From GCA-2720865 sp047630275 (GTDB taxonomy: Bacteria > Bdellovibrionota > Bacteriovoracia > Bacteriovoracales > Bacteriovoracaceae): a DNA stretch of 64,000 bases. Positions 54,101 through 59,540 of the stretch are shown one piece after another. Numbering within the stretch: position 1 is the first letter of the stretch; the number at the start of each line of letters is the position of its first letter. A program made the position numbers and the translations under genes. Below the pieces are notes generated by a model. That model ran no database searches and was not told the origin of the DNA. It worked only from the letters and a program-made list of their open reading frames with translations. The DNA lies in the NCBI GenBank assembly GCA_047630275.1, contig JBLHVN010000001.1:1488001-1552000 (forward strand), in the 5' to 3' direction.

Positions 54101-54547
54101 GATATTAGTAGTGCTGTAAGTGCAAATAGGTACTTTCAATACAGATTCTTGATGGAGACAAATGCAATCAATAGTACTTTCTTAAATAAGGTTGAAGTAC
54201 TTCCCGCCCAATTTAATGCTTCTAACCCAACTATTTTTAATCTTACATCCATTCCCTATCAGACGCTTACCTCGAGCGAGTTTGTTGTTACAAAATCCTG
54301 CACTGGAACAATTAAGTATCAGCTTAGTAATGACGGATCAAATTGGTTTTATTTTAATGCAGGAACTTGGACTGCAGCTACTGACTCGTATACAGATGCA
54401 AATACAGAAACTGAGGTTTCCACAAGTATCGATAAATTTCCTTCACAGGTCGGTACTGGAAACTTAAAAGTTAAGGCATTCTTAAATTCTGATGGAAGCA
54501 CTTCCTGTACGATTGATAATATAAGAATTAAAGGAGGTAAAATTTAA
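42185..54547 (+). CDS. Giant repeat lipoprotein (4120 residues) with two LamG-like domains
   Basis: A surface-type lipoprotein: lipobox LLFGC (cysteine 18) after a short signal. Residues 30-3340 are about 27 tandem Ig-like modules of roughly 121 residues. The first two are divergent; 25 carry the [IL/LT]-LETG box (for example GTPQLELETG), then TSGSGSSVLTFEY, SSDLDYKATTSL and LPAVGTLA. Two concanavalin/LamG-like domains follow, near 3470-3650 (FDGVDDYINFG, AWHQVGI) and 3750-3930 (HHVSLRNFDD, DRALSATEI), then a small C-terminal domain with two Cys. It is probably a long adhesin that presents lectin-like tips. Modules 17-24 are almost identical in DNA. Confidence 0.9.
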   Translation: MSHLSSILLIGIALLFGCGKSSQVAKSFFSQTRDVNVRIVPLTAAGTYLTGNEVRFNVVFDEEVTLERSFDFAVNSGGTASCSSLSSSKEVLCSYTVSTGESSFDLDINSNTSFLDLDVVKATSDNMFLNFIPPRDHSSGALNEIGTYIVDGLDLNITSLEFASSDGSYGIGDQVLLDVHFNYDVSLTAGVVPSKFLLNTAPTQQEAIFSTIVDTNTIRYAYTVLLTDTSASLAVLSGGIFSIEGDVFSNTHGRAVTPDFSLSSTAINGSISVDGVRPLLTNITISEADGSYGLGDVINFELSFDESVRVDTTSGTPSIELETGVTDRFAVFTSGSSSSTLGFQYTVQAGDSSSDLSHKAVSSLVLNSGSLTDLAGNSLLSLDLPGPAALLASRSVVIDSVAPSISSVSFLTADGTYNIGDKVYAEVTFTENVDVNFTSGTPSLELETGTIDRTAVYTSGTGTAKLTFEYTVVTGDSSNDLDYKNTTSLNLNGGVITDGAGNNSDLTLPAVGTLSGSHNIIIDASTPTLSSLRFLSANGSYGVSSTVSMELVFDESVYVSGGGNPQLELETGTTDQFAVYSSGSGTTSLTFNYIVQTGDTSADLDYKAISSLSLNGGLIADNAGNAADLTLSAVGTLASAHNIVIDGIIPSVTNISLLESDGSYGASNSISFVLSFSKNIDVDITGGTPSIELETGVVDRSAVYSSGTGTSSLTFLYSILAGDTSSDLDYKTTNSLSLNGGTLRDSALNNSQTSLLPVGTLASNHGIVIDTTAPTLSSIQISTVDGQYGASETITFHLNFSEEIIVDTTSGIPQLELETGTVDKFATYSSGSGTSSLTFNYVVESGDSSSDLDYKATTSLSENGGYLKDAAQNSAVLTLPAVGVLAAAESIVIDAISPTISSLQILTADGTYGTSSTISFEIGFSEIVNINSTSGTPSLELETGLVDEQAIYTSGSGTSLLTFQYTVQNGNSSSDLDYKTTTSLNLNSGLIRDGASNNAVLTLPAVGTLAAAEAVVIDASDPFINSIQVLTPDGSYGVSSSISFELQFNESVFVSTSGGSPRLELETGTTDQFATFSSGSGTSNLTFEYIVNSGDLSGDLDYKATTSLEVNGGSIRDSSSNNAVLTLPAVGTLAAAEAVIIDGVSPNLSSVSITTSDGSYGVSQSISFELSFDESVYVSTAGGTPQLELETGVTDRVAIYTSGSGSSILTFEYIVQAGDISLDLDYKSINSLISNGGSIQDLSSNNAVLTLPAVGTLASVEAVVIDAAPPSLSSLLIATADGSYGVGQSINLELTFTESVFVSLGGGTPALELETGVTDRFATYTSGSGSNILTFSYTVQAGDSTLDLDYKATTSLGLSGSTIRDQALNNAVLTLPAVGTLAASEAIVVDGIAPDVDSLLISTVNGSYGVSQSISFEITFSESIFVSGTPQLELETGSTDRFANYTSGSGSSVLTFEYIVNSGDSSSDLDYKATTSLTENGGSIRDAASNDSVLTLPAVGTLAAAEAIVIDAAAPSVSSLLIATADGSYGVSQTINFELTFNESVFVSGTPQLELETGATDRFANYTSGSGSSVLTFEYIVNSGDSSNDLDYKATTSLTENSGSIRDAASNDAVLILPAVGTLAAAEAIVIDGSPPNVSSILIATADGSYGVSQTINFELTFNESVFVSGTPQLELETGATDRFANYTSGSGSSVLTFEYIVNSGDTSNDLDYKAATSLTENSGSIRDLASNDADLTLPVVGTLAASEAVIIDTTSPQVSAILISTADGSYGTSQTISFEITFDESVFVSSSGGTPSLELETGVTDRFANYTSGSGSNTLTFEYIVANGDVSTDLDYKATSSLTTNGGSLQDASLNDSVLTLPAVGTLAAAEDIVIDTTTPNISSIRFINSDGNYKIGDEILLEVNFSKVVTVNLAGGTPDIELETGTVDRKAIYASGTSSNNLTFKYTVLAGDLNSDLDYKSTGGLVLNGGTIKDSLSRDAILTLPAVGTLATASAINIDGVVPNLNSLEITTIDGIYGISQSISFELTFNESVIVSGTPQLELETGATDRFANYTSGSGSSVLTFEYIVNSGDSSNDLDYKATTSLTENNGSIRDAASNDAVLTLPAVGTLAAAEAIVIDGSPPNVSSILIATADGNYGVSQTISFELTFNESVFVSGTPQLELETGATDRFANYTSGSGSSVLTFEYIVNSGDSSSDLDYKATTSLTENGGSIRDAASNDSVLTLPAVGTLAAAEAIVIDAAAPSVSSLLIATADGSYGVSQTINFELTFNESVFVSGTPQLELETGATDRFANYTSGSGSSVLTFEYIVNSGDSSNDLDYKATTSLTENNGSIRDAASNDAVLTLPAVGTLAAAEAIVIDGSPPNVSSILIATADGNYGVSQTISFELTFNESVFVSGTPQLELETGATDRFANYTSGSGSSVLTFEYIVNSGDSSSDLDYKATTSLTENGGSIRDAASNDSVLTLPAVGTLAAAEAIVIDAAAPSVSSLLIATADGSYGVSQTINFELTFNESVFVSGTPQLELETGATDRFANYTSGSGSSVLTFEYIVNSGDSSNDLDYKATTSLTENNGSIRDAASNDAVLTLPAVGTLAAAEAIVIDGSPPNVSSILIATADGNYGVSQTISFELTFNESVFVSGTPQLELETGATDRFANYTSGSGSSVLTFEYIVNSGDSSSDLDYKATTSLTENGGSIRDAASNDSVLTLPAVGTLAAAEAIVIDAAAPSVSSLLIATADGSYGVSQTINFELTFNESVFVSGTPQLELETGATDRFANYTSGSGSSVLTFEYIVNSGDSSNDLDYKATTSLTENSGSIRDAASNDAVLILPAVGTLAAAEAIVIDGSPPNVSSILIATADGSYGVSQSISFELTFNESVFVSGTPQLELETGATDRFANYTSGSGSSILTFEYTVVAGDTSSDLDYTSTTSLGLNGGSIKDAAMNDSVLDLPGLGTLAAVEAIVVDTTSPTISSLLIATNDGSYGVSSTISFELTFNESVFVSSAGGTPQLELETGTTDRFATYTSGSGSTVLTFQYTIEAGDSSADLDYKATTSLNSNGGSIRDLASNDSDLTLPAVGTLASSEAINIDGNLPNVSAIQILTSDGSYGVSSTISLELTFNESVFVSSAGGTPSIELETGATDKFATYTSGSGTTKLTFEYLVETGDSSLDLDYKTTTSFVLNGGSITDAASNSADLNLPVVGTLAAAEAVIVDGVQANIGSISFLTGDATYGTSASITLELDFDEVVVVSGTPSLTLETGGVDRLANFTTGSGTDKLTFEYIVNLGDTSSDLDYSSTGALSLNTGSINDEAGNSAILTLPAVGTLAAASAIVINTVTPFTFDIDFTTDSDYTVTSGSISFSGTTADLLANDQVDDADDATGFAGGTKDNVEWNGGNSGVSVSASTFNKGTNEKFLTYDSLVLYANLDEANKVDSSTITSTIGANGTLNTGDGGTNKNSTGIVNNAISFDGVDDYINFGNPAELKFEPKNDSFTAIAWIKVANGNSGVVLSRRVGTNLNYIVEVDGSGYLRCASGTASVLNTDIRVDDGAWHQVGIINDSSGTGTYGCIIDGKYYRWIRDNSIASPVTVEFLVGARNNASSGTYTDFFQGDVDEVQVWNRKLSIAEVNSMFEIKNDIVKAGHFYSRIIDAGSSQSWTTLKWRTSEPIGKDLLHSNQSEDVSSTEYGSDSITGLMTDNVLLTPFDDNTSYVGTANEVSDKSTSSNDGSASGNILVFKNLESRKGNALHIGPGFSNPKKYIDYSSPANMNWQPDTDEFTLSVWFSTIPSMNGTLFSKRAGTLEQYQVFLLSGQIGVYSGGVLYYTGAYITDNHWHHVSLRNFDDAGVKKFQVYLDGNQVGATQTSGSEMAPNAGVLLGARVQNNDGSGITFDIKPAYFEEFSAWDRALSATEILHLYKRGKNNLKFQIRSCDDDACDTEVFVGPDGTNKTYFSESSNKNGSGIPNTGAPSVDISSAVSANRYFQYRFLMETNAINSTFLNKVEVLPAQFNASNPTIFNLTSIPYQTLTSSEFVVTKSCTGTIKYQLSNDGSNWFYFNAGTWTAATDSYTDANTETEVSTSIDKFPSQVGTGNLKVKAFLNSDGSTSCTIDNIRIKGGKI
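48551..50728 (+). repeat. Three exact-period 726-bp tandem units inside the giant gene
   Basis: The same marker sequence starts at 48551, 49277, 50003 and 50729, always 726 bp apart. Each unit encodes two alternating 121-residue modules. By eye the first two units look identical. The second half of the third unit instead carries variants (AAAATAGCGG, CTTAATTC) also found at about 46.98-47.03 kb, which suggests gene conversion or unequal crossing-over. Assembly collapse or expansion is possible here. Confidence 0.9.
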
Positions 54548-54614
54548 CCAAACTTTTTTAGCGAAAAGGTCTGCAATTTCATGTTGAGAATATTTAAACT
54601 GGTAAAATACCAAG

Positions 54615-55598
54615 GTGGTTAAATTCTTCATTTTATTTATTTATTTTATAGGGATTTCATCTGCTTATAGTGCCCGCTATGAAAAACTAAACGAAGTTAG
54701 AACACCTTCATGGCTTTTTAACCGAATCGGTCTATGTAATTTTAGTCAATTCAAAAATAAAAAGAGCGCACATGTAGATCTCCTCAAAGAGCAAATAAGA
54801 AATAAGGATTATAAAAAAGCCTTGATCGTCCCTACCTTTGTGCTTCCTAACTTAGTCCCAGAAAATTTTAAAATTAAGGGAGACATTCTTGAAATAGTTA
54901 ATGAATCCTTAAATATTTGCAGAATTTACTATAAAAACTACGAAAATATTAAACAAGAACTCTCTAAGAAAGACTTTGTTTTCCTCAGCAAAATAATTTT
55001 TAGTAAAGGGGAGTTAGAGTTAACAGAAAAATCGGATTCAGATATAGCGCTTTATAAATCAGGAATAAACCCAGGCTTAGAGTTTAGTTTTCTTAAGAAA
55101 TCAGAGAGTGTGAGCTTTGGAGCAGGGTTTCGTGTCGAAAAATATGATGATGAAGTTAACTCGACTGGAATAGAATCTCTTTATCGGGAATTTCACTTAG
55201 TTTTCACAGAAAGAGTTACTTTTTTTAAAAATAAGTATGTGATTGGACTCGAAAACAGGCCTTATATAAATCCAACTTATGGGAATAGCCGTATAAAAAC
55301 AAAAACTAGTGAAGCCTATTTTATAAAAATTGAAATTGAACTTATGGGTGAGAATCAAGCAAACCCTTGGAAACTTCGTCCTTTTACTAACCTAAAGTAT
55401 ACAGGTTCTTATGATATCAATAATGTAAATATTGGGAGTGGTTTTGAAAAAGAATTCGGCGTTAAGTTAGCGAAAGTCTCAATTCTTTTTGATTACGACT
55501 TGTCGCTATCCTATCGCCATTTTTCTAGGAACGGGGAACTTGTTGAGCTTAGCGAGAAGAGGATCTATCTTAATCTTTCAAAGATGACAGAGTTTTAA
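54615..55598 (+). CDS. Exported outer-membrane-like protein next to the giant lipoprotein
   Basis: A 327-residue protein starting at GTG 54615, with a signal peptide (about 1-20, ending SAYSA). The N-terminal 130 residues are mixed and contain two Cys (RIGLCNF, LNICRIYY). From about 150 on, alternating strands (LEFSFLKKSESVSFGAGFRVEKY, FHLVFTERVTFF) suggest a beta-barrel; the protein ends RIYLNLSKMTEF with a terminal Phe. It starts 68 bp after the giant gene on the same strand, so may be its transport or anchoring partner. No known secretion family is recognised. Confidence 0.7.
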   Translation: MVKFFILFIYFIGISSAYSARYEKLNEVRTPSWLFNRIGLCNFSQFKNKKSAHVDLLKEQIRNKDYKKALIVPTFVLPNLVPENFKIKGDILEIVNESLNICRIYYKNYENIKQELSKKDFVFLSKIIFSKGELELTEKSDSDIALYKSGINPGLEFSFLKKSESVSFGAGFRVEKYDDEVNSTGIESLYREFHLVFTERVTFFKNKYVIGLENRPYINPTYGNSRIKTKTSEAYFIKIEIELMGENQANPWKLRPFTNLKYTGSYDINNVNIGSGFEKEFGVKLAKVSILFDYDLSLSYRHFSRNGELVELSEKRIYLNLSKMTEF

Positions 55599-55600
55599 GA

Positions 55601-55706
55601 TCAATTGGTGCCCAGAACTGGATTTGATCTAAGCCTATTTCAACAGCAAGAATTTACTTAACTTTATCAATAGAAACCAATACTTAACAAAGAAACCTTC
55701 TTAACT
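55601..55706 (+). other. Attachment-site-like repeat, right copy (tRNA 3' end plus three TTAAC boxes)
   Basis: The 27-bp core (55601-55627) matches the left copy except for two C/T changes. TTAAC boxes follow at 55658, 55684 and 55701, again 26 and 17 bp apart. On the minus strand the core reads as a tRNA 3' end with CCA, but the body of the tRNA is absent. A second element probably begins here and runs to the right. Confidence 0.65.
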
Positions 55707-55944
55707 ACTTTCATCTATTTTTGTCTAATTTGAATTGTTTTAGACCCTAAATAGACCCTGTCTTAATCAGTCTGAATAGCCTTAGATTGCTAAATTATAG
55801 ACTACTCGTATTATAAACTACCCATAAAAGACGGAGAAATTTAATTTTGTCTTAATTCTAAAGATGAACTAAGAAAGGATCTAAAGGAGATGGTTATATT
55901 ATAATTATTTCCAGTTTAAGAATAATCTATACGTTATGAAGGGA
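55707..55944 (+). other. AT-rich intergenic region after the right attachment-like repeat
   Basis: No gene is seen. The stretch continues the 346-bp gap between the barrel-like gene and the cyclase-like gene. It contains a GACCCT pair (TAGACCCTAAATAGACCCTG near 55740) and many short A/T runs. AAGGAGATGG near 55886 looks like a ribosome site with ATG but is followed by a stop after three codons. Confidence 0.4.
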
Positions 55945-56859
55945 TTAAATACTATCCTTCCATCTAGGTATATATAGATTGAAATACTTAGAAAACTTTA
56001 TATATCGATGATAAAGGATATCTTTCTTGTCATGTAAAGAAATTTGATCGTTAATGTACTCGTTGGAATTGGAAATTATATTTTTTAAAAAATTACTATA
56101 CTGATCATTTTCGAGAAATATTGAAAGCATGAAGTTACACAAAAAATGAATTATTATTCGTCCATCTTTATCTGGAATTAAAAGCCCTTCACATTTCGAA
56201 ACCATTCCTTTTACGTAATGCTCTATTTGCTTGTCTTGATAATCATAATCATTGAAATAAGATAACATTTCTAAGAAGTTTTCTCCTACAATTACTCTTG
56301 GGTATTGGGCGTGCTTTGATTCCAGCTCGTAGGCATTGGCCAAGGCGGGTCCATAGACCTCATTATTTCCATCAGTGAATTTGATTGCTCCCTCTAAGTC
56401 AATTCCACCCCTGATGGGGCACCTTCTAGCAAGCATAACTAACATTATTGTAGCAGTTGAGAGTAATGTCGAGGATAGACTATTTATAATTCTAGGAAGA
56501 GAATCCTCACCAAGAATATTGACTGGCGAGGAGATAATTACTGAATCCGAAATATTTTGAATCAACAACTCTGTATTACCTCTAAAAGAGTCAAATTTTT
56601 CTTGTATATTGTTAGCAAAAGGATATTTAATTCTTTCATTAGCATAAGAGTTAAAGAAATCTTTAAACATCTTCCTGAATTCGTTTACGTTTTGGTATGT
56701 TTTTGAAAGTGTATCGTAAATTAGTTTGCTGTCGAGGGGATCGCTATCTAATACACCATTTAATTTTTTTAATCTTTCCCTTTGTCCTAAAATATCCAGA
56801 AAAGCCACCGTATGATAGGTATAATTGATTTGCTTATCTTCTGTATTTTTTTTATTCAT
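55945..56859 (-). CDS. Class III nucleotidyl-cyclase-like protein
   Basis: A 304-residue protein whose motif order matches the class III cyclase fold: first metal Asp D22 in AFLDILG, second in ISDSVIIS (D105), then RGGIDLEGAIKF (150-161) and GPALANAYELES (170-181) followed by YPRVIV. In active cyclases the last helix has an Asn and Arg that stabilise the transition state (VNxAARLE); here the Arg position is Glu, so activity is uncertain. ATG 56859 overlaps the preceding gene by 8 bp; an ATG at 56877 is also possible. It is coupled to the zinc-ribbon/deoxyribosyltransferase-like gene, so they may be a Pycsar-like pair. Confidence 0.6.
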   Translation of the reverse strand: MNKKNTEDKQINYTYHTVAFLDILGQRERLKKLNGVLDSDPLDSKLIYDTLSKTYQNVNEFRKMFKDFFNSYANERIKYPFANNIQEKFDSFRGNTELLIQNISDSVIISSPVNILGEDSLPRIINSLSSTLLSTATIMLVMLARRCPIRGGIDLEGAIKFTDGNNEVYGPALANAYELESKHAQYPRVIVGENFLEMLSYFNDYDYQDKQIEHYVKGMVSKCEGLLIPDKDGRIIIHFLCNFMLSIFLENDQYSNFLKNIISNSNEYINDQISLHDKKDILYHRYIKFSKYFNLYIPRWKDSI

Positions 56860-57895
56860 AATTACCAACAGTAGCATCAATCCAATCCCTAAGTGTTTCC
56901 CTTAACTCTTCTGGGTCATTCCACTTTCGGTACATGGTTTGTTGGATATCAAAATGGATTTTTGTACCGTCATTATCATTACCAGAAGTATGTCCGTCTT
57001 TAATTACATGGAATACATTCTTACCAAGACCTCTAGCGTATCCTGACTCAAAATATACTCCTCGATTATTGTAGGTCATTTCAGCTATCACAAATTTCGA
57101 TTCCTTTATTTCAGAGAGAATTTTATTCGTAATATTTTCCGTATGACTCTGACTGACAATACTGGCGTCGTAACCGCAGTCCTTGCAAGCATTAATCATT
57201 GCATTATATATATTAACTCTTAATGGGTTTTCTTTTTTCCAGTCAAATTGCATAGCTATAAAGACTTTATTTGAAGATATTTCTTCTTGAATATCTTTAA
57301 TTTCATCCCATCCAAAGAGTGTCATTTGATACTTTGTATCTGAAGTATTTTGTAGAAGTTCATTTACAGCAATATAGCCATTCTCGTAAAGGTGGCTAAC
57401 TATTTGCTCATATTCAGACAAAGAAGAGATTTTTGATCTTACTCTATCTTTTGGAAGAAAATAAAATTGTCCAAAGGGTTCATTGTTCTTAAGAGGTCTA
57501 GATACAGAATATAACAGCTCTTTTGCTTTGCTTGAGTGATCCACTTCCATTAATGCAACACTGAGTATTGAAACTCCGAAGGTCCCTTTTTCAAACCCTT
57601 TTGGATTTATCTTAATTTCTTCGGTGATTACTTCAACTTCTTCTTCGCTGGTTAACCAGAAGGGAATTTGATCATACTTTTCTTCATACTTGATCAAGTT
57701 AAAATAAGCGCAATTGACTTTAGCTTGTGAACCTAACTTGTCAGAGTTTTTGGTATCGATAAATCGCTTTACTACCATTCCTGATATTTTATAATAACCA
57801 CAAGCCGAGCAATGGACTGCAAAATTTCGATGTAAATTATCAGAGTCTATAGATGCTTCTTCTTCACAGAAAAAACATTGTTTTTGATCATTCAT
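56852..57895 (-). CDS. Zinc-ribbon protein with C-terminal deoxyribosyltransferase/TIR-like domain
   Basis: A 347-residue protein with an N-terminal zinc ribbon (C7-x2-C10, C29-x2-C32), a central helical region, and a C-terminal Rossmann-like domain (about 205-310): KVFIAMQFDW, ESKFVIAEMTYNNRGVYFESGYARGLGKNV. The Glu in FESGYA matches the nucleophile of nucleoside 2-deoxyribosyltransferases, a fold close to TIR and SLOG domains. The start at ATG 57895 has AAGGTG upstream and overlaps the preceding gene by 4 bp (ATGA); a start at 57928 is less likely. It may cut or modify nucleotides as an effector, which is inference. Confidence 0.7.
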   Translation of the reverse strand: MNDQKQCFFCEEEASIDSDNLHRNFAVHCSACGYYKISGMVVKRFIDTKNSDKLGSQAKVNCAYFNLIKYEEKYDQIPFWLTSEEEVEVITEEIKINPKGFEKGTFGVSILSVALMEVDHSSKAKELLYSVSRPLKNNEPFGQFYFLPKDRVRSKISSLSEYEQIVSHLYENGYIAVNELLQNTSDTKYQMTLFGWDEIKDIQEEISSNKVFIAMQFDWKKENPLRVNIYNAMINACKDCGYDASIVSQSHTENITNKILSEIKESKFVIAEMTYNNRGVYFESGYARGLGKNVFHVIKDGHTSGNDNDGTKIHFDIQQTMYRKWNDPEELRETLRDWIDATVGNYE

Positions 57896-58161
57896 TTTTT
57901 CACCTTCTGGAAAAGATCCTTGGAACAATTCTTCTCACAAGGCCATCCATCATTATCAGAATCTAATCCATGAACATCCCTCTTACATTTCTTCCAGACT
58001 CTCAATACGGCCTTACAATTTTTAAGGCGCTTACCTTGATACTTTCCCGTGTAGGAAGGGCAGTTGTAGGTTTCTTTGGTGCAGATTATTCCTTTTGAGA
58101 GGTCCGCGGTGGGAAAGGCAAGTGTTGGGAGAAGGAGTGTTAGAATTAATAATAGTTTCAT
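57892..58161 (-). CDS. Small exported Excalibur-domain protein
   Basis: An 89-residue protein with a signal peptide (about 1-16) and a C-terminal Excalibur calcium-binding motif, DSDNDGWPCE, followed by a Cys. Six cysteines in the mature part could form disulfides. Excalibur domains occur in secreted proteins and often beside nucleases. Its stop overlaps the next gene's start by 4 bp (ATGA), so the two are translationally coupled although one is exported and the other cytoplasmic. Confidence 0.8.
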   Translation of the reverse strand: MKLLLILTLLLPTLAFPTADLSKGIICTKETYNCPSYTGKYQGKRLKNCKAVLRVWKKCKRDVHGLDSDNDGWPCEKNCSKDLFQKVKK

Positions 58162-58216
58162 GAATGATCCTTATCTTTTAAAAAAAATACTTTTTTAACT
58201 GCTTTTGTTATTTAAG

Positions 58217-58915
58217 TTAGATTGCAACTAATTCCGAAAGTTTATCAATAATATCTTTCATCGAATTGTCATTAGTATTTAAGCCGCTTCTTGATGCTAG
58301 TAGTGGACTTTCTTCAAGAAGGGCCTCAAACGACGTTTCGTGAACTATGGGAACGAGTAGGTCACGTACTAGAAGTGCGGAGAGCTCTTTGTCTGCGATA
58401 CCCTCGTTTTTGATACGTTCAAGAAATGAAGGGGTAACTAACACAATCCCTATTCGTGAATTTTTTAGCCCTTTGTCTATTTCACGCATTAGCGAAGAAC
58501 CTAGTGGGACGTCCTTTTCACTGAACCATACAGAGACATTATTTGATTCTAGCTGATCATGTAAATCTTTGGCATACCCTCTACGGTCGTCCCAAGCATG
58601 GCAAAGAAAGACGTCGCGTAGGTCGGGTAGAGACGCTCGTTTTTCGACGCTTTCACGATAAGGTGTAAGTGTTCGCACTTCGGACGGTGTGTACACTATG
58701 TTTGAATTTGTTCGCGACCAGCGCGGTTTGCTGCTACTTTTACTACTGGAGCCACCAGGACTGTTTCTCGATGAGGAGTAGGATGATGAATAAGATGGAG
58801 AGTATGAATTTGACCTATAGCCCCCATAACCTCTAGATCCGCTTCTACATGCGGGGCAGTTTTCTCTTGCGCTCGCTGAGCGGTGGCCTCTTGAAGGGGC
58901 AGTACATCTAGCCAT
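58217..58915 (-). CDS. TIR-domain protein with cysteine-rich, serine-rich N-terminus
   Basis: A 232-residue protein. The N-terminus MARCTAPSRGHRSASARENC-PAC has three cysteines in a pattern I recall in other bacterial TIR proteins, then a Ser/Tyr/Arg-rich linker (about 25-70). The TIR domain begins at DVFLCHAWDD (101-110); E177 in ADKEL lies at the position of the catalytic Glu of NADase TIR domains such as SARM1. It probably cleaves NAD when activated, as in antiphage systems. GC content in the linker and N-terminus is visibly higher than its neighbours, a sign of recent transfer. Confidence 0.85.
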   Translation of the reverse strand: MARCTAPSRGHRSASARENCPACRSGSRGYGGYRSNSYSPSYSSSYSSSRNSPGGSSSKSSSKPRWSRTNSNIVYTPSEVRTLTPYRESVEKRASLPDLRDVFLCHAWDDRRGYAKDLHDQLESNNVSVWFSEKDVPLGSSLMREIDKGLKNSRIGIVLVTPSFLERIKNEGIADKELSALLVRDLLVPIVHETSFEALLEESPLLASRSGLNTNDNSMKDIIDKLSELVAI

Positions 58916-59035
58916 GTTTTCCTCTTTGTTATACGTTAATATTAGATAGGTTTATTTCTATATTGGTCTTTTCTTAGTTATTATTTGTGATGAAGAATAG
59001 CTTTCGTTCCCAGTACCTATTTACTATCGGTCCAT

Positions 59036-59323
59036 CTATTTGATTACGTAAACGTATCCTTTTTTACCTTCCTCTAAATTGGACTCATTATGGACATTGC
59101 ATCCAAACCCAAGAGCTAGCAAAATATTTTCGACATAGTGAGCATTTTTATAATAGTTCCAATAACAAGTGTCAGTTTCTTCTGGGTCACAGCTACCTAA
59201 CTTCTCTTTTCCATTGATATAATTTTTAAAATCATCTAAATTGTCCAAGTTAGAACCACCTGCATAACTATTAGTGTCGGCCATCTCTTTCATGTCATCT
59301 AAATTTGTTTTTTGAAAGTTCAT
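59036..59323 (-). CDS. Small acidic hypothetical protein
   Basis: A 95-residue soluble, acidic protein with three cysteines (GSCDPEETDTCYW, GFGCNV). No family is recognised. It stands alone between the TIR gene and the nuclease gene, with more than 100 bp on each side. The reading frame is open and ATG-started, and TTTTT runs precede it, but there is no strong ribosome site, so expression is uncertain. Confidence 0.5.
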   Translation of the reverse strand: MNFQKTNLDDMKEMADTNSYAGGSNLDNLDDFKNYINGKEKLGSCDPEETDTCYWNYYKNAHYVENILLALGFGCNVHNESNLEEGKKGYVYVIK

Positions 59324-59462
59324 ACTTTTACCCTTTTTTTAATTGTTATTCCTAAATATCATAAACTCAATTCACTATCACCTCAGTGATTCATATTTCA
59401 TTATTCCGCCGAAGCCTAGTTCTCTTCTTTCACTAACGCTTCAGTCATTCATACGTTTCTTG

Positions 59463-59504
59463 CTCTATTTCCTCGCTTCGCTTTCGAGGTGTACGCAAAT
59501 AGAG
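59463..59504. repeat. Nested inverted repeat after the nuclease gene
   Basis: An outer 8-bp pair, CTCTATTT (59463-59470) and AAATAGAG (59497-59504), encloses an inner 5-bp pair, CCTCG and CGAGG. On the plus strand it is followed by TTTT. It lies 37 bp beyond the stop of the minus-strand nuclease gene and may be a terminator or a small palindromic repeat. Confidence 0.4.
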
Positions 59505-59540
59505 TTTTACTATTTCAAAATATCGAACAAACCTCAAAAA

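Larger units (their letters stand above)
39379..55627 (+). mobile_element. Putative integrated element between two tRNA-end direct repeats
   Basis: Direct repeats of 27 bp (two mismatches) at 39379-39405 and 55601-55627 bound about 16.2 kb that contains no housekeeping gene. The cargo is two TetR-like regulators, a receiver protein, an Rrf2 regulator, a 4120-residue repeat lipoprotein and a barrel-like protein. The left border is 267 bp after tRNA-Cys. No intact integrase, excisionase or transfer gene is seen, so if this is an element it is no longer self-mobile or is mobilised in trans. Excision has not been shown. Confidence 0.5.

Noticed and set aside
42185..54547. Regular DNA repeats that could suggest a CRISPR array or satellite
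   Set aside because: The repeats lie in one open frame, have a 363/726-bp period and encode Ig-like protein modules, with no short repeat-spacer pattern.
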